The notes under the pieces were generated by a model. That model did no database searches and was not told the origin of the DNA. It saw only the letters and a list, made by a program, of their open reading frames with translations. 7,203 bases of DNA, taken from Alphaproteobacteria bacterium (GTDB lineage Bacteria > Pseudomonadota > Alphaproteobacteria > Rhizobiales > Hyphomicrobiaceae). Shown here one piece after another: positions 1 through 5,892 of this stretch; positions within the stretch are counted from its first letter, which is position 1, and the number at the start of each line of letters is the position of its first letter. Made by a program: the position numbers and the translations under genes. The stretch is from contig VBAB01000144.1 in NCBI GenBank assembly GCA_005888525.1, positions 1-7,203 of the forward strand, in the 5' to 3' direction.

Positions 1-138
1 AAGTGACTCCGGATTTGCCGCGGGTCTCGTCAACCTGATGGGCGTGCGCGACCAAACCTGCAAGGGCGCCGTCCCCTCAACTTTCCGCCAGCCGCGGGCT
101 TGCGTTGTCTTGCGGCGGACACGCCCATATAAGGGGGC
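1..138. other. Upstream region with no supportable gene
   Basis: No convincing coding sequence is visible here. Plus-strand frame 1 stops at 4-6 and frame 3 stops at 36-38, so either could be the tail of an upstream gene, but too little remains to identify one. Frame 2 stays open into dapF without a recognisable protein. The last 35 bases hold the candidate dapF promoter. Confidence 0.4.
105..133 (+). promoter_or_regulatory. Candidate sigma-70-type promoter for dapF
   Basis: TTGTCT at 105-110 (-35-like, four of six consensus bases) and TATAAG at 128-133 (-10-like, five of six) are separated by exactly 17 bases. Transcription would begin about at the dapF ATG (139-141), which would make the message leaderless or nearly so. 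AAGGGGG at 131-137 resembles a Shine-Dalgarno sequence but lies only one base from the ATG, too close for normal use. This is inferred from sequence alone. Confidence 0.4.
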
Positions 139-990
139 ATGTCGAATGGAATTCCCTTCCGCAAGATGAACGGCCTCGGCAACGAGATCGTGATGGTCGA
201 TCTGCGGGGCAGCGGCCGTGTGCTCGCTGCGGCGGAGGCGCGCGCCATCGCCGTCCGTCCGGCCTCCCGCTTCGACCAGATGATGGTGCTGCACGATGCG
301 AAGGTCGCCGGGACGGAAGCCTATGTCCGCATCTATAACACCGACGGGTCCGAAGCCGAGGCGTGCGGCAACGGCATGCGCTGCATCGGCTGGGTGGTGG
401 CCGGGCAAACGGGACGCAAGACACTGAAGTTCGAGACCAAGGCCGGCGTGCTCGACGTCGTCGTCGCCGGCATCGACCGCATCACGGTCGACATGGGCAC
501 CCCGAGGTTCGGCTGGCGCGACATCCCGCTGGCCGAGCCGTTCCACGACACGCGCACCATCGAGCTGCAGATCGGGCCGATCGACAAGCCGATCCTGCAT
601 TCGCCCTCGGTCGCCAACGTCGGCAATCCGCACGCGGTGTTCTGGGTCGAGGACGTCGATGCCTACGATCTCGCCCGCATCGGGCCGATGCTGGAGAACC
701 ATCCGATCTTCCCGGAGCGGGCCAACATCTCGCTCGCCCGCGTCGCCTCCCGCGATGCCATCACGGTTCGCACCTGGGAGCGCGGTGCCGGCCTCACCAA
801 GGCTTGCGGCAGCGCTGCGTGCGCCGCGACCGTGTGCGCCGTGCGCAAGGGGCTCACGGAGCGCCGCGTGACGGTGACGCTGCCGGGCGGGCCGCTCGTC
901 ATCGAGTGGCGCGCCGACAACCACATCCTGATGACGGGGCCCGTCGAGCTCGAGCACGAAGGTGTGCTCGATGCCCTGGCAACGGCTTGA
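139..990 (+). CDS. dapF: Diaminopimelate epimerase
   Basis: Cytoplasmic, cofactor-independent epimerase that converts LL-2,6-diaminopimelate to meso-diaminopimelate, the last intermediate before lysine and the cross-linking residue of Gram-negative peptidoglycan. The 283-residue product is of normal family length. The N-terminal signature FRKMNGLGNE is at residues 7-16. The two catalytic cysteines of the family are present: Cys76 in EACGNGMRC and Cys223 in KACGSAACA, each in the expected Gly/Ala-rich loop. NVGNPHAVFW and the ERGAGLTKACGS region are also typical. The ATG at 139 places the conserved start seven residues in, as usual. The gene opens the plus-strand cluster and ends 7 bases before the preferred mtaB start. 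A GTG in the mtaB frame at 962 lies inside dapF, so translational coupling is possible. No damage is seen. Confidence 0.97.
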   Translation: MSNGIPFRKMNGLGNEIVMVDLRGSGRVLAAAEARAIAVRPASRFDQMMVLHDAKVAGTEAYVRIYNTDGSEAEACGNGMRCIGWVVAGQTGRKTLKFETKAGVLDVVVAGIDRITVDMGTPRFGWRDIPLAEPFHDTRTIELQIGPIDKPILHSPSVANVGNPHAVFWVEDVDAYDLARIGPMLENHPIFPERANISLARVASRDAITVRTWERGAGLTKACGSAACAATVCAVRKGLTERRVTVTLPGGPLVIEWRADNHILMTGPVELEHEGVLDALATA

Positions 991-997
991 TGCCAAT

Positions 998-2440
998 ATG
1001 AGCGAAGCCCCGACGCCCTTGCGATCTCCCCCCTCTCCCCATTCTTTTTCAGAATGGGGAGAGGGTCGGGGTGAGGGGCAGCAACAAGCGCCGGAGCCGA
1101 CGGCTGCCCCTCACCCTAGCCCTCTCCCCACGCCGGAAGGGGCGTGGGGAGAGGGGACAAGGGCAGCGCAAGCCGCCGTCCGCGTCGTCACGCTGGGCTG
1201 CCGGCTCAACGCATTCGAGTCGGAGGTCGTGCGGGGCCACGCCGCGGCCGCCGGGCTCGAGGACACCATCATCGTCAACACCTGCGCCGTCACCGCCGAG
1301 GCGGTGCGCCAGGCCGGCCAGACCATCCGCCGGCTCAAGCGCGAGAGGCCGCATGCGCGCCTCATCGTCACCGGCTGCGCCGCGCAGATCGAGCCCAGCC
1401 GCTTCGCCGACATGCCGGAGGTCGATTGCGTCATCGGCAATGCGGAGAAGATGCACGCCGGCACGTTCCGCGCATTGAGCCTGGCGGACAGCCCGCGCGT
1501 GGCCGTCAACGACATCATGGCGGTGCGCGAGACCGCGCACGCGCTGGTCGACGGCTTCGGCTCGCGCGCCCGCGCCTACGTGCAGGTCCAGAACGGCTGC
1601 GACCACCGCTGCACCTTCTGCATCATTCCCTTTGGCCGGGGGCCGTCGCGCTCGGTGCCGGCGGGCGAGGTCGTGGCGGGGGTGCGCCGGCTGGTCGAGG
1701 CCGGCTATGCCGAGGTCGTAATGACAGGCGTCGACATCACCGACTACGGCGCCGGTCTGCCGGGCGAGATGAGCCTGGGCCGGCTCGTGCGCCACATCCT
1801 GCGCCACGTGCCCGAGCTGAAGCGCCTGCGGCTTTCCTCCATCGACCAGGTGGAGGCCGACGCGCACCTCATCGACGCGATTGCCGAGGAGCCGCGCCTG
1901 ATGCCGCACCTGCACCTCTCCCTGCAGTCCGGCGACGACATGATCCTCAAGCGCATGAAGCGACGCCACGCCCGCGCCGACGCAGTTGCCTTCTGCGCGA
2001 AGGTGCGGCGGCTGCGCCCCGACATTGTGTTCGGCGCCGACCTGATCGCCGGCTTCCCGACCGAGACGGAGGCCATGTTCGCCGGCTCCATGGGCCTTGT
2101 CGGCGACTGCGGGCTGACCTTCCTGCACGTCTTCCCGTTCTCGCCGCGGCCCGGCACACCTGCGGCGCGCATGCCGCAGATTGCTCGCGCCACGATCAAG
2201 GAGAGGGCGGCACGGCTGAGGGAGAGGGGCGAGCTGGCGCTGGCGGACCATCTGCAGAGCCAGGTCGGCAGCGACGTGGAGCTGCTGATGGAGCGCGACC
2301 GTCTGGGGCGCACGCCCGGCTTCGTCGAGATGATGCTCGCGGAACCCGCGCCGAGCGGGCAGGTGCTGAGGGCCCGCGTCACTGGGTCCACCGGCCGCCG
2401 ATTGCATGGCCGGCTGCTCGCCCCTACGTGTGCTCCGTGA
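998..2440 (+). CDS. mtaB: tRNA (N6-threonylcarbamoyladenosine(37)-C2)-methylthiotransferase
   Basis: Radical SAM methylthiotransferase that converts t6A37 to ms2t6A37 in tRNAs reading ANN codons. From ATG 998 the product has 480 residues. The N-terminal domain carries its three cluster cysteines: Cys68 (TLGCRLN), Cys96 (NTCAVT) and Cys127 (VTGCAAQ). The radical SAM motif CxxxCxxC is Cys201, Cys205 and Cys208 (GCDHRCTFCIIP). The C-terminal part, with GSDVELLMER and GFVEM, fits a TRAM RNA-binding domain. LGCRLN and GFGSRARAYVQVQNGC point to MtaB rather than MiaB or RimO. The conserved domain starts at residue 61, whereas family members normally start almost directly with it. The extra 60 residues come largely from a palindromic repeat at 1031-1155. 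Other in-frame starts are GTG 962 and ATG 971 (both inside dapF) and TTG 1019. None has a strong ribosome binding site. The stop overlaps the ftsY start by four bases. Confidence 0.93.
   Translation: MSEAPTPLRSPPSPHSFSEWGEGRGEGQQQAPEPTAAPHPSPLPTPEGAWGEGTRAAQAAVRVVTLGCRLNAFESEVVRGHAAAAGLEDTIIVNTCAVTAEAVRQAGQTIRRLKRERPHARLIVTGCAAQIEPSRFADMPEVDCVIGNAEKMHAGTFRALSLADSPRVAVNDIMAVRETAHALVDGFGSRARAYVQVQNGCDHRCTFCIIPFGRGPSRSVPAGEVVAGVRRLVEAGYAEVVMTGVDITDYGAGLPGEMSLGRLVRHILRHVPELKRLRLSSIDQVEADAHLIDAIAEEPRLMPHLHLSLQSGDDMILKRMKRRHARADAVAFCAKVRRLRPDIVFGADLIAGFPTETEAMFAGSMGLVGDCGLTFLHVFPFSPRPGTPAARMPQIARATIKERAARLRERGELALADHLQSQVGSDVELLMERDRLGRTPGFVEMMLAEPAPSGQVLRARVTGSTGRRLHGRLLAPTCAP
1031..1155. repeat. 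Triple-hairpin palindromic repeat inside mtaB
   Basis: Three perfect or near-perfect hairpins lie side by side. The first pairs CCCTCTCCCCATTCT (1031-1045) with its exact complement at 1051-1065 over a five-base loop. The second pairs GGGTGAGGGGCAGC, starting at 1068 or 1069, with GCTGCCCCTCACC ending at 1115-1117 over a 20-base loop. The third pairs CCCTCTCCCCACGCC (1120-1134) with its exact complement at 1141-1155 over a six-base loop. The outer arms of the first and third also match each other. This looks like the dispersed intergenic palindromes of Rhizobiales and other GC-rich proteobacteria that often read as LTPTLSP or PSPLP(T/Q)xEG peptides. The latter form appears here in the mtaB frame as HPSPLPTPEGAWGEG. 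That family link is recalled, not searched. Confidence 0.88.
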
Positions 2441-3531
2441 GCGACACGCCCGCCAAATCCCGCAGCCTCTTCGGCCGCTTTCTCCGTCCGGCCGCTGAGC
2501 CGGCACCCCCGCCGCCGGAGCCCGCCGAAGCGGCTGCCGCGCTGCAGCAAGAGCCAGCGCCCCCGCCGGTCGAGCCGCCTGTCACGCCTCCGCCTCAGGT
2601 CGAGGCGCCGGCGAAGAAGCAGGGCTGGTTCCAGCGCCTCAAGGCCGGACTGACCAAGACCTCCGCCAAGCTCTCCGAAGACATTGCCGGCATCTTCACC
2701 AAGCGGAAGCTAGACGCTGATACGCTGCAGGAGCTGGAGGACTTGCTGATCCAGGCGGATTTGGGCGTCGAGACCGCCATGCGCATCACCGAAGCCCTGT
2801 CGAAGGGCCGTTACAACAAGGAGATCGCACCGGCGGAGGTGCGCGCCGTGCTCGCCGCCGAGGTGGAGCGTGTGCTGACCCCGGTGGCCAAGCCCTTGCT
2901 GCTCGAGGGCGATCATCGCCCGCACGTCATCCTGGTCGTGGGCGTCAACGGCACCGGCAAGACGACAACCATAGGCAAGCTGGCTCAGCGCTTCGTCCAG
3001 GAGGGCAAGAAAGTCACACTGGCAGCCGGCGATACCTTCCGCGCCGCCGCCATCGACCAGCTCGAGATCTGGGGCGAGCGCACGGGAGCGGAGGTGGTCG
3101 CGCGCGGGGTCGGCGCCGATTCCGCCGGCCTCGCGTTCGATGCGCTGAAGCGGGCGCGCGAGAATTCCAGCGAGGTGTTGCTGATCGACACCGCAGGCCG
3201 GCTGCAGAACAAACAGGCGCTGATGGAGGAGCTCGAGAAAGTCATTCGCGTGCTGCGCAAAATCGATCCGGAAGCGCCCCACCAGGTGCTTTTGGTGCTC
3301 GACGCGACGACCGGTCAGAACGCGCTTAACCAAGTGGAAGTCTTCAAGGACAAAGCCGGCGTCACCGGCCTGGTCATGACCAAGCTCGACGGCACAGCCA
3401 AGGGTGGAATTCTGGTCGCAATTTCGGCAAAGTTCGGCCTCCCTGTGCATGCTATTGGTGTCGGCGAGGGCGTCGAGGATTTGGCCGCCTTCGATGCCGG
3501 AGAGTTTGCGCGCGCCGTCGCGCTGAGTTAA
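2437..3531 (+). CDS. ftsY: Signal recognition particle receptor FtsY
   Basis: SRP-type GTPase at the inner membrane that pairs with Ffh to hand ribosome-nascent chain complexes to SecYEG. The 364-residue product has a short proline- and alanine-rich A region (about residues 14-60) instead of a long acidic one. An amphipathic stretch begins at GWFQRLKAGLTK (63-74) and leads into the N domain, consistent with membrane binding. The G domain follows in order: GVNGTGKTTT (169-178, P loop), DTFRAAA (199-205), DTAGR (251-255), TKLDG (315-319) and GVGEGVEDL (from 341). The GTG at 2437 is chosen because it overlaps the mtaB stop as GTGA and gives a natural N terminus. GTG 2428 is an alternative. The frame stays open far upstream across mtaB, but that part is not protein-like. 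Coupled translation with mtaB is likely. Confidence 0.96.
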   Translation: MSDTPAKSRSLFGRFLRPAAEPAPPPPEPAEAAAALQQEPAPPPVEPPVTPPPQVEAPAKKQGWFQRLKAGLTKTSAKLSEDIAGIFTKRKLDADTLQELEDLLIQADLGVETAMRITEALSKGRYNKEIAPAEVRAVLAAEVERVLTPVAKPLLLEGDHRPHVILVVGVNGTGKTTTIGKLAQRFVQEGKKVTLAAGDTFRAAAIDQLEIWGERTGAEVVARGVGADSAGLAFDALKRARENSSEVLLIDTAGRLQNKQALMEELEKVIRVLRKIDPEAPHQVLLVLDATTGQNALNQVEVFKDKAGVTGLVMTKLDGTAKGGILVAISAKFGLPVHAIGVGEGVEDLAAFDAGEFARAVALS

Positions 3532-3586
3532 GAAAGGCAAGGGAAGGGAGGCTGGTTCTGACAAGGAATCGGCTGCTGGACAAGGC

Positions 3587-4252
3587 GTGGCAGTGCAAGC
3601 ATTGACCTGGCGGAAGCGGCATTATCCGTTCAATGCCGAGCAAACCGTCAATATCCTGGGAGAGATCGGGCCTCTGGTCGCGATGTTCCTGGTGAACGGC
3701 ATCTATGGGATTGCCGCTGGCACCTGGGCATTGATCGGCTGCACCCTGCTCTCACTGGTCTCCACCCTGCTGGTGCTCGGCCGCCCGCCCATCATGCCCT
3801 TCATCGCCGGCGCGGTGAGCGTCACGTTCGGCACGCTTACGCTGATCACCGGCGATGCCATGTGGGTGCAGATCAAGGTGACGGTGTTCAACGCGCTGGT
3901 CGCCTTGCTGCTGTGGATCAGCCTCAGGACGGGGCACAACTTCTTCCGCTTCGTGTTCGGCAAGACGTTCCACTACACCGACGAGGGCTGGAACAAGCTC
4001 ACGCGCAATGTGGCGCTGTTCTTTCTCGCCACGGCCATCGTCAACGAGGCGGTGCGTCTGGGCTTCGCGCACGCGCACATCAACGCACTCAATCGCGTTT
4101 TCACCGGCGTCGACATCTGGATACTCTTCAAGATCTTCGTCATCATGCCGGTGACGGCCCTGTTCTTCTGGTGGCAGGTGCGCGTGCTGCACAAATACCG
4201 CCTGCCGGAGCCCATCGCCGACAATGCCCCCCGAAGCGATGTGATTTCCTAG
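3587..4252 (+). CDS. Divergent IspZ/YciB-like inner-membrane protein
   Basis: A 221-residue membrane protein of the IspZ/YciB (septation protein A) family, recognised from EIGPL near residue 26, FGTLTL near 81, and the long block GKTFHYTDEGWNKL...LFFLATAIVNEAVR at about 125-157. All of these align with the ispZ gene that follows. About six hydrophobic segments are visible, near residues 23-39, 43-64, 70-88, 97-114, 141-159 and 177-196. It differs from its neighbour in a basic N-terminal stretch, in having KVT where the neighbour has KPT, and in a longer polar tail. Its exact role is unknown; a role in envelope assembly or septation is inferred from the family. The start is uncertain: GTG 3587 is the first possible start in the frame, but GTG 3593 has AAGG at a better distance (3582-3585). 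It lies 55 bases after ftsY, probably in the same transcript. Confidence 0.85.
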   Translation: MAVQALTWRKRHYPFNAEQTVNILGEIGPLVAMFLVNGIYGIAAGTWALIGCTLLSLVSTLLVLGRPPIMPFIAGAVSVTFGTLTLITGDAMWVQIKVTVFNALVALLLWISLRTGHNFFRFVFGKTFHYTDEGWNKLTRNVALFFLATAIVNEAVRLGFAHAHINALNRVFTGVDIWILFKIFVIMPVTALFFWWQVRVLHKYRLPEPIADNAPRSDVIS

Positions 4253-4387
4253 AGCGGGATTGTTCCTGATAGAAGCATTTCGGCTTCCATCCATGAATGT
4301 GAATCACGCTGAGGCGCGACCTGAAGCGATCCTGCTCGAGATCGATCGCGGGTCGGGAAGGCACCGGAACTCGCAGAGAGTACAGGC

Positions 4388-4972
4388 ATGAACGAAGAGG
4401 CCAACCGGCCCAGCATCGCGGCGCCACCCAACCCGCACGTCAAGCTGCTGATCGAGTTCGGTCCGCTTGCCGCGTTCGGCGTCACCTATTTCACTGCCGG
4501 CATCTTTTGGGCGACCGGCGTCGTCATGGTCACGAGCGTCATCGCTCTGGCAGCCTCCTGGTCGCAATTCGGCCGCCTGCTGCCGGCGCCGCTGGTGACC
4601 GCGGTGCTGGTCGTCATCTTCGGCGGCCTGACGTTCTGGCTCAATGACCCGCGCTTCATCAAGGTCAAGCCCACCATCATCAATCTGATGTTCGCCGGCG
4701 CACTGTTCTTTGGGTTGATGACGGGCCGGCTGTTCCTGAAGCTGCTGCTGGGCGAGGCCTTCAATCTGACCGAAGAGGGCTGGCGCAAGCTCAGCATCCG
4801 CTGGGGACTGTTCTTCCTGGCGCTGGCCGCCCTCAACGAGGTGGTGTGGCGCAGCTTTTCCGAAGCCCTCTGGGTCAATTTCAAGGTGTTCGGCATCCTG
4901 GGGTTGACCGTGGTGTTTGCCATGGCGCAGGTCGGTTTGATCAGGCGCTACGAGGCCAAGACCGGCGCCTGA
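4388..4972 (+). CDS. ispZ: Septation protein IspZ (YciB family)
   Basis: A 194-residue multi-pass inner-membrane protein of the IspZ/YciB family. Loss of relatives affects septation in Shigella and envelope synthesis in E. coli; no enzymatic activity is established. Family hallmarks are KLLIEFGPL at 19-27, FGGLTFWLNDPRFIKVKPTI at 78-97, LGEAFNLTEEGWRKLSIRWG at 121-140 and FFLALAALNEVVWR at 142-155. Hydrophobic segments are near 18-36, 38-57, 65-85, 95-112, 137-153 and 163-183. The N terminus is short and polar. The ATG is preceded by GAGAG at 4376-4380, seven bases away. The 135-base gap from the upstream paralogue shows no other gene and could hold its own promoter, though I see no clear one. 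This is the canonical copy, and the gene before it is the divergent one. Confidence 0.93.
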   Translation: MNEEANRPSIAAPPNPHVKLLIEFGPLAAFGVTYFTAGIFWATGVVMVTSVIALAASWSQFGRLLPAPLVTAVLVVIFGGLTFWLNDPRFIKVKPTIINLMFAGALFFGLMTGRLFLKLLLGEAFNLTEEGWRKLSIRWGLFFLALAALNEVVWRSFSEALWVNFKVFGILGLTVVFAMAQVGLIRRYEAKTGA

Positions 4973-5080
4973 GGCAAAAGCTCAGTATCCATCCTATAAA
5001 ATGGGACAACGTGTCGCGAAATTAGTCGTGGCATAGGCGAGGGCGGTATGCGATCTTGAGCGCACTGCCTGTCCCTGATC

Positions 5081-5115
5081 GTCTCCCCGCGTCGTCGCCA
5101 GTGGGAGACATTTTG
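5081..5115 (+). terminator. Possible hairpin terminator or operator after ispZ
   Basis: GTCTCCC at 5081-5087 and GGGAGAC at 5103-5109 form a perfect seven-base inverted repeat with a 15-base loop, followed by ATTTTG. The T run is short and the loop long, so this is a weak intrinsic terminator at best. It sits 108 bases after ispZ and about 70 bases before the preferred marR start, so it might instead be a regulatory site in the marR promoter region. Confidence 0.3.
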
Positions 5116-5156
5116 TGCGGATTCGGGCGGTGAGGCCGTGGGCGTCGTCCTGGCGC

Positions 5157-5178
5157 ACACTTCAAACTCCGAAAGTGT
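5157..5178. promoter_or_regulatory. Dyad at the marR start, candidate autoregulatory site
   Basis: ACACTT (5157-5162) and AAGTGT (5173-5178) form a perfect six-base inverted repeat with a ten-base centre, ending one base before the ATG at 5180. MarR-family dimers usually bind pseudo-palindromes of about this size near their own promoters, so this is a reasonable operator candidate. It could equally act as an RNA hairpin masking the start. If translation instead begins at GTG 5138, the dyad lies inside the coding region. Confidence 0.3.
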
Positions 5179-5179
5179 A

Positions 5180-5650
5180 ATGAAACGGGATTCGCAATCT
5201 GATCGGCTCAGCCGGTCACCGATCCATCTGCTGCACCGGGCCGGCCAGTGCGCAGGGGACGTCTTCCATGCCGAGATGAAGGATGGCGACCTGACCCCGC
5301 GTCAGCTCGCCGTGCTCGTTACGGTGGCCGGCAACGAGGGGCTGAGCCAGACCGGGCTGGTCGACCGCACGGGCATCGATCGCTCCACGCTCGCCGACAT
5401 CGTCAGGCGCATGCAGCGCAAGGGGCTGCTGCAGCGCCGCCGCACCAGGGAGGATGCTCGCGCCTATGCGGTGAAGCTCACCGACGAGGGGCGGCGGCTG
5501 CTGCGCGTCGCCGAGCCGCTCGGCAAGCGCGTCGACGAGCGCATTCTCGACGCGCTCCCCACCAAGCAGCGCGATCAATTCATCGACGATCTGCTGTCGA
5601 TCATCGACACGCTGCAGAAGCTCTCGGCCTCGGCCGGGCAGAAAGGTTGA
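5180..5650 (+). CDS. MarR-family transcriptional regulator
   Basis: A 156-residue DNA-binding protein with the MarR layout: an N-terminal dimerisation helix, then a winged helix-turn-helix at about residues 38-105. LTPRQLAVLVTVA (38-50) and LSQTGLVDRTGIDRSTLADIVRRM (from 55) supply the helix-turn-helix, with the recognition helix around 67-84. RRRTREDARAYAVKLTDEG is the wing, with the usual D-x-R-x-x-x-V pattern. Such proteins act as dimers and often repress their own gene and a neighbour until a small ligand or oxidant binds. The only cysteine is Cys24, and nothing shows it to be a sensor. The target is unknown, and no efflux or catabolic gene is adjacent here. ATG 5180 gives normal family length and has GAAAG at 5171-5175. 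GTG 5138 would add 14 residues without recognisable structure. Confidence 0.9.
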   Translation: MKRDSQSDRLSRSPIHLLHRAGQCAGDVFHAEMKDGDLTPRQLAVLVTVAGNEGLSQTGLVDRTGIDRSTLADIVRRMQRKGLLQRRRTREDARAYAVKLTDEGRRLLRVAEPLGKRVDERILDALPTKQRDQFIDDLLSIIDTLQKLSASAGQKG

Positions 5651-5667
5651 GGTCGAGACGGCGCCTA

Positions 5668-5689
5668 TTGTTGCGATCGGTCGCAGCAA
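5668..5689. terminator. Compact hairpin downstream of marR
   Basis: TTGTTGCGA (5668-5676) and TCGCAGCAA (5681-5689) form a nine-base stem with one G-T pair around the tetraloop TCGG. It starts 18 bases after the marR stop, where a terminator would be expected. No T run follows, so termination would have to be assisted, or the hairpin may serve as a 3' stability element. Confidence 0.4.
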
Positions 5690-5691
5690 GC

Positions 5692-5727
5692 TCCCGGATC
5701 GTGCCGAACGCGTTCGGGACAGCGGGA
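5692..5727. repeat. Long imperfect palindrome
   Basis: CCGAACGCGTTCGG at 5704-5717 is a perfect 14-base palindrome. GT/AC pairs at 5701-5702 and 5719-5720 extend it across one mismatch, and TCCCG (5692-5696) with CGGGA (5723-5727) extends it further. With no loop at its centre it suits a protein-binding site or cruciform better than an RNA terminator. Its function is unknown. Confidence 0.45.
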
Positions 5728-5752
5728 TGTAACCGGCCCCACAAGCACAACA

Positions 5753-5842
5753 GTCATCCCGGTGCTTGTCACCGGGATCCATCAATCCGCGAATACCGGA
5801 GCGAGCTGTTATATGGATCCCGGGCATAAAGCCCGGGATGAC
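5753..5842. repeat. Paired REP-like palindromic repeat (BIME-like)
   Basis: Two 30-base units lie head to head. The first (5753-5782) has ATCCCGGTG and CACCGGGAT around the loop CTTGT. The second (5813-5842) has ATCCCGGGC and GCCCGGGAT around the loop ATAAA. Each has a perfect nine-base stem and a five-base loop. The left unit begins GTC and ends CCAT; the right unit begins ATGG and ends GAC, so they are inverted copies differing only in the inner stem and loop. The GTCATCCCGG/CCGGGATCCAT form is a dispersed intergenic repeat common in alphaproteobacteria, resembling REP/BIME or RIME elements; this link is recalled, not searched. It may also act as a two-way terminator between the convergent genes. 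Confidence 0.85.
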
Positions 5843-5892
5843 AACGGTGAGTTTGGAGTGGCCGTCGAGATTCCATCGAGGTCAGAGAGGCG

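Noticed and set aside
1031..1155. CRISPR array or intrinsic terminator for the repeats in mtaB
   Set aside because: There are no equal direct repeats with unique spacers, and no T run follows the stems. The pattern is inverted, as in REP-type elements.
1144..2436. Long plus-strand frame running across mtaB into ftsY (would make a 795-residue protein)
   Set aside because: Only the part from 2437 is protein-like (FtsY). The rest is an Arg/Ala/Gly-rich shadow of mtaB caused by high GC, and mtaB has all its catalytic cysteines in the other frame.
1049..2506. 485-residue minus-strand open frame opposite mtaB
   Set aside because: It is antisense to a clearly real gene, has a low-complexity Arg/Ala/His/Gly composition with no motif, and starts and ends across mtaB and repeat sequence.
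2710..3564. 284-residue minus-strand frame opposite ftsY
   Set aside because: It lies wholly opposite the FtsY G domain, whose five GTPase motifs are intact, and it shows no family feature of its own.
4253..4387. Small gene or promoter between the two ispZ-like genes
   Set aside because: No frame with a sensible start and protein-like composition is visible, and no -35/-10 pair with acceptable spacing was found. The AGAGCGGGAT at its start resembles a common rhizobial intergenic motif but is too short to call.
4995..5000. TATAAA after ispZ as a marR promoter -10 box
   Set aside because: No acceptable -35 sequence lies 16-18 bases upstream, and the position is about 180 bases from the marR start.
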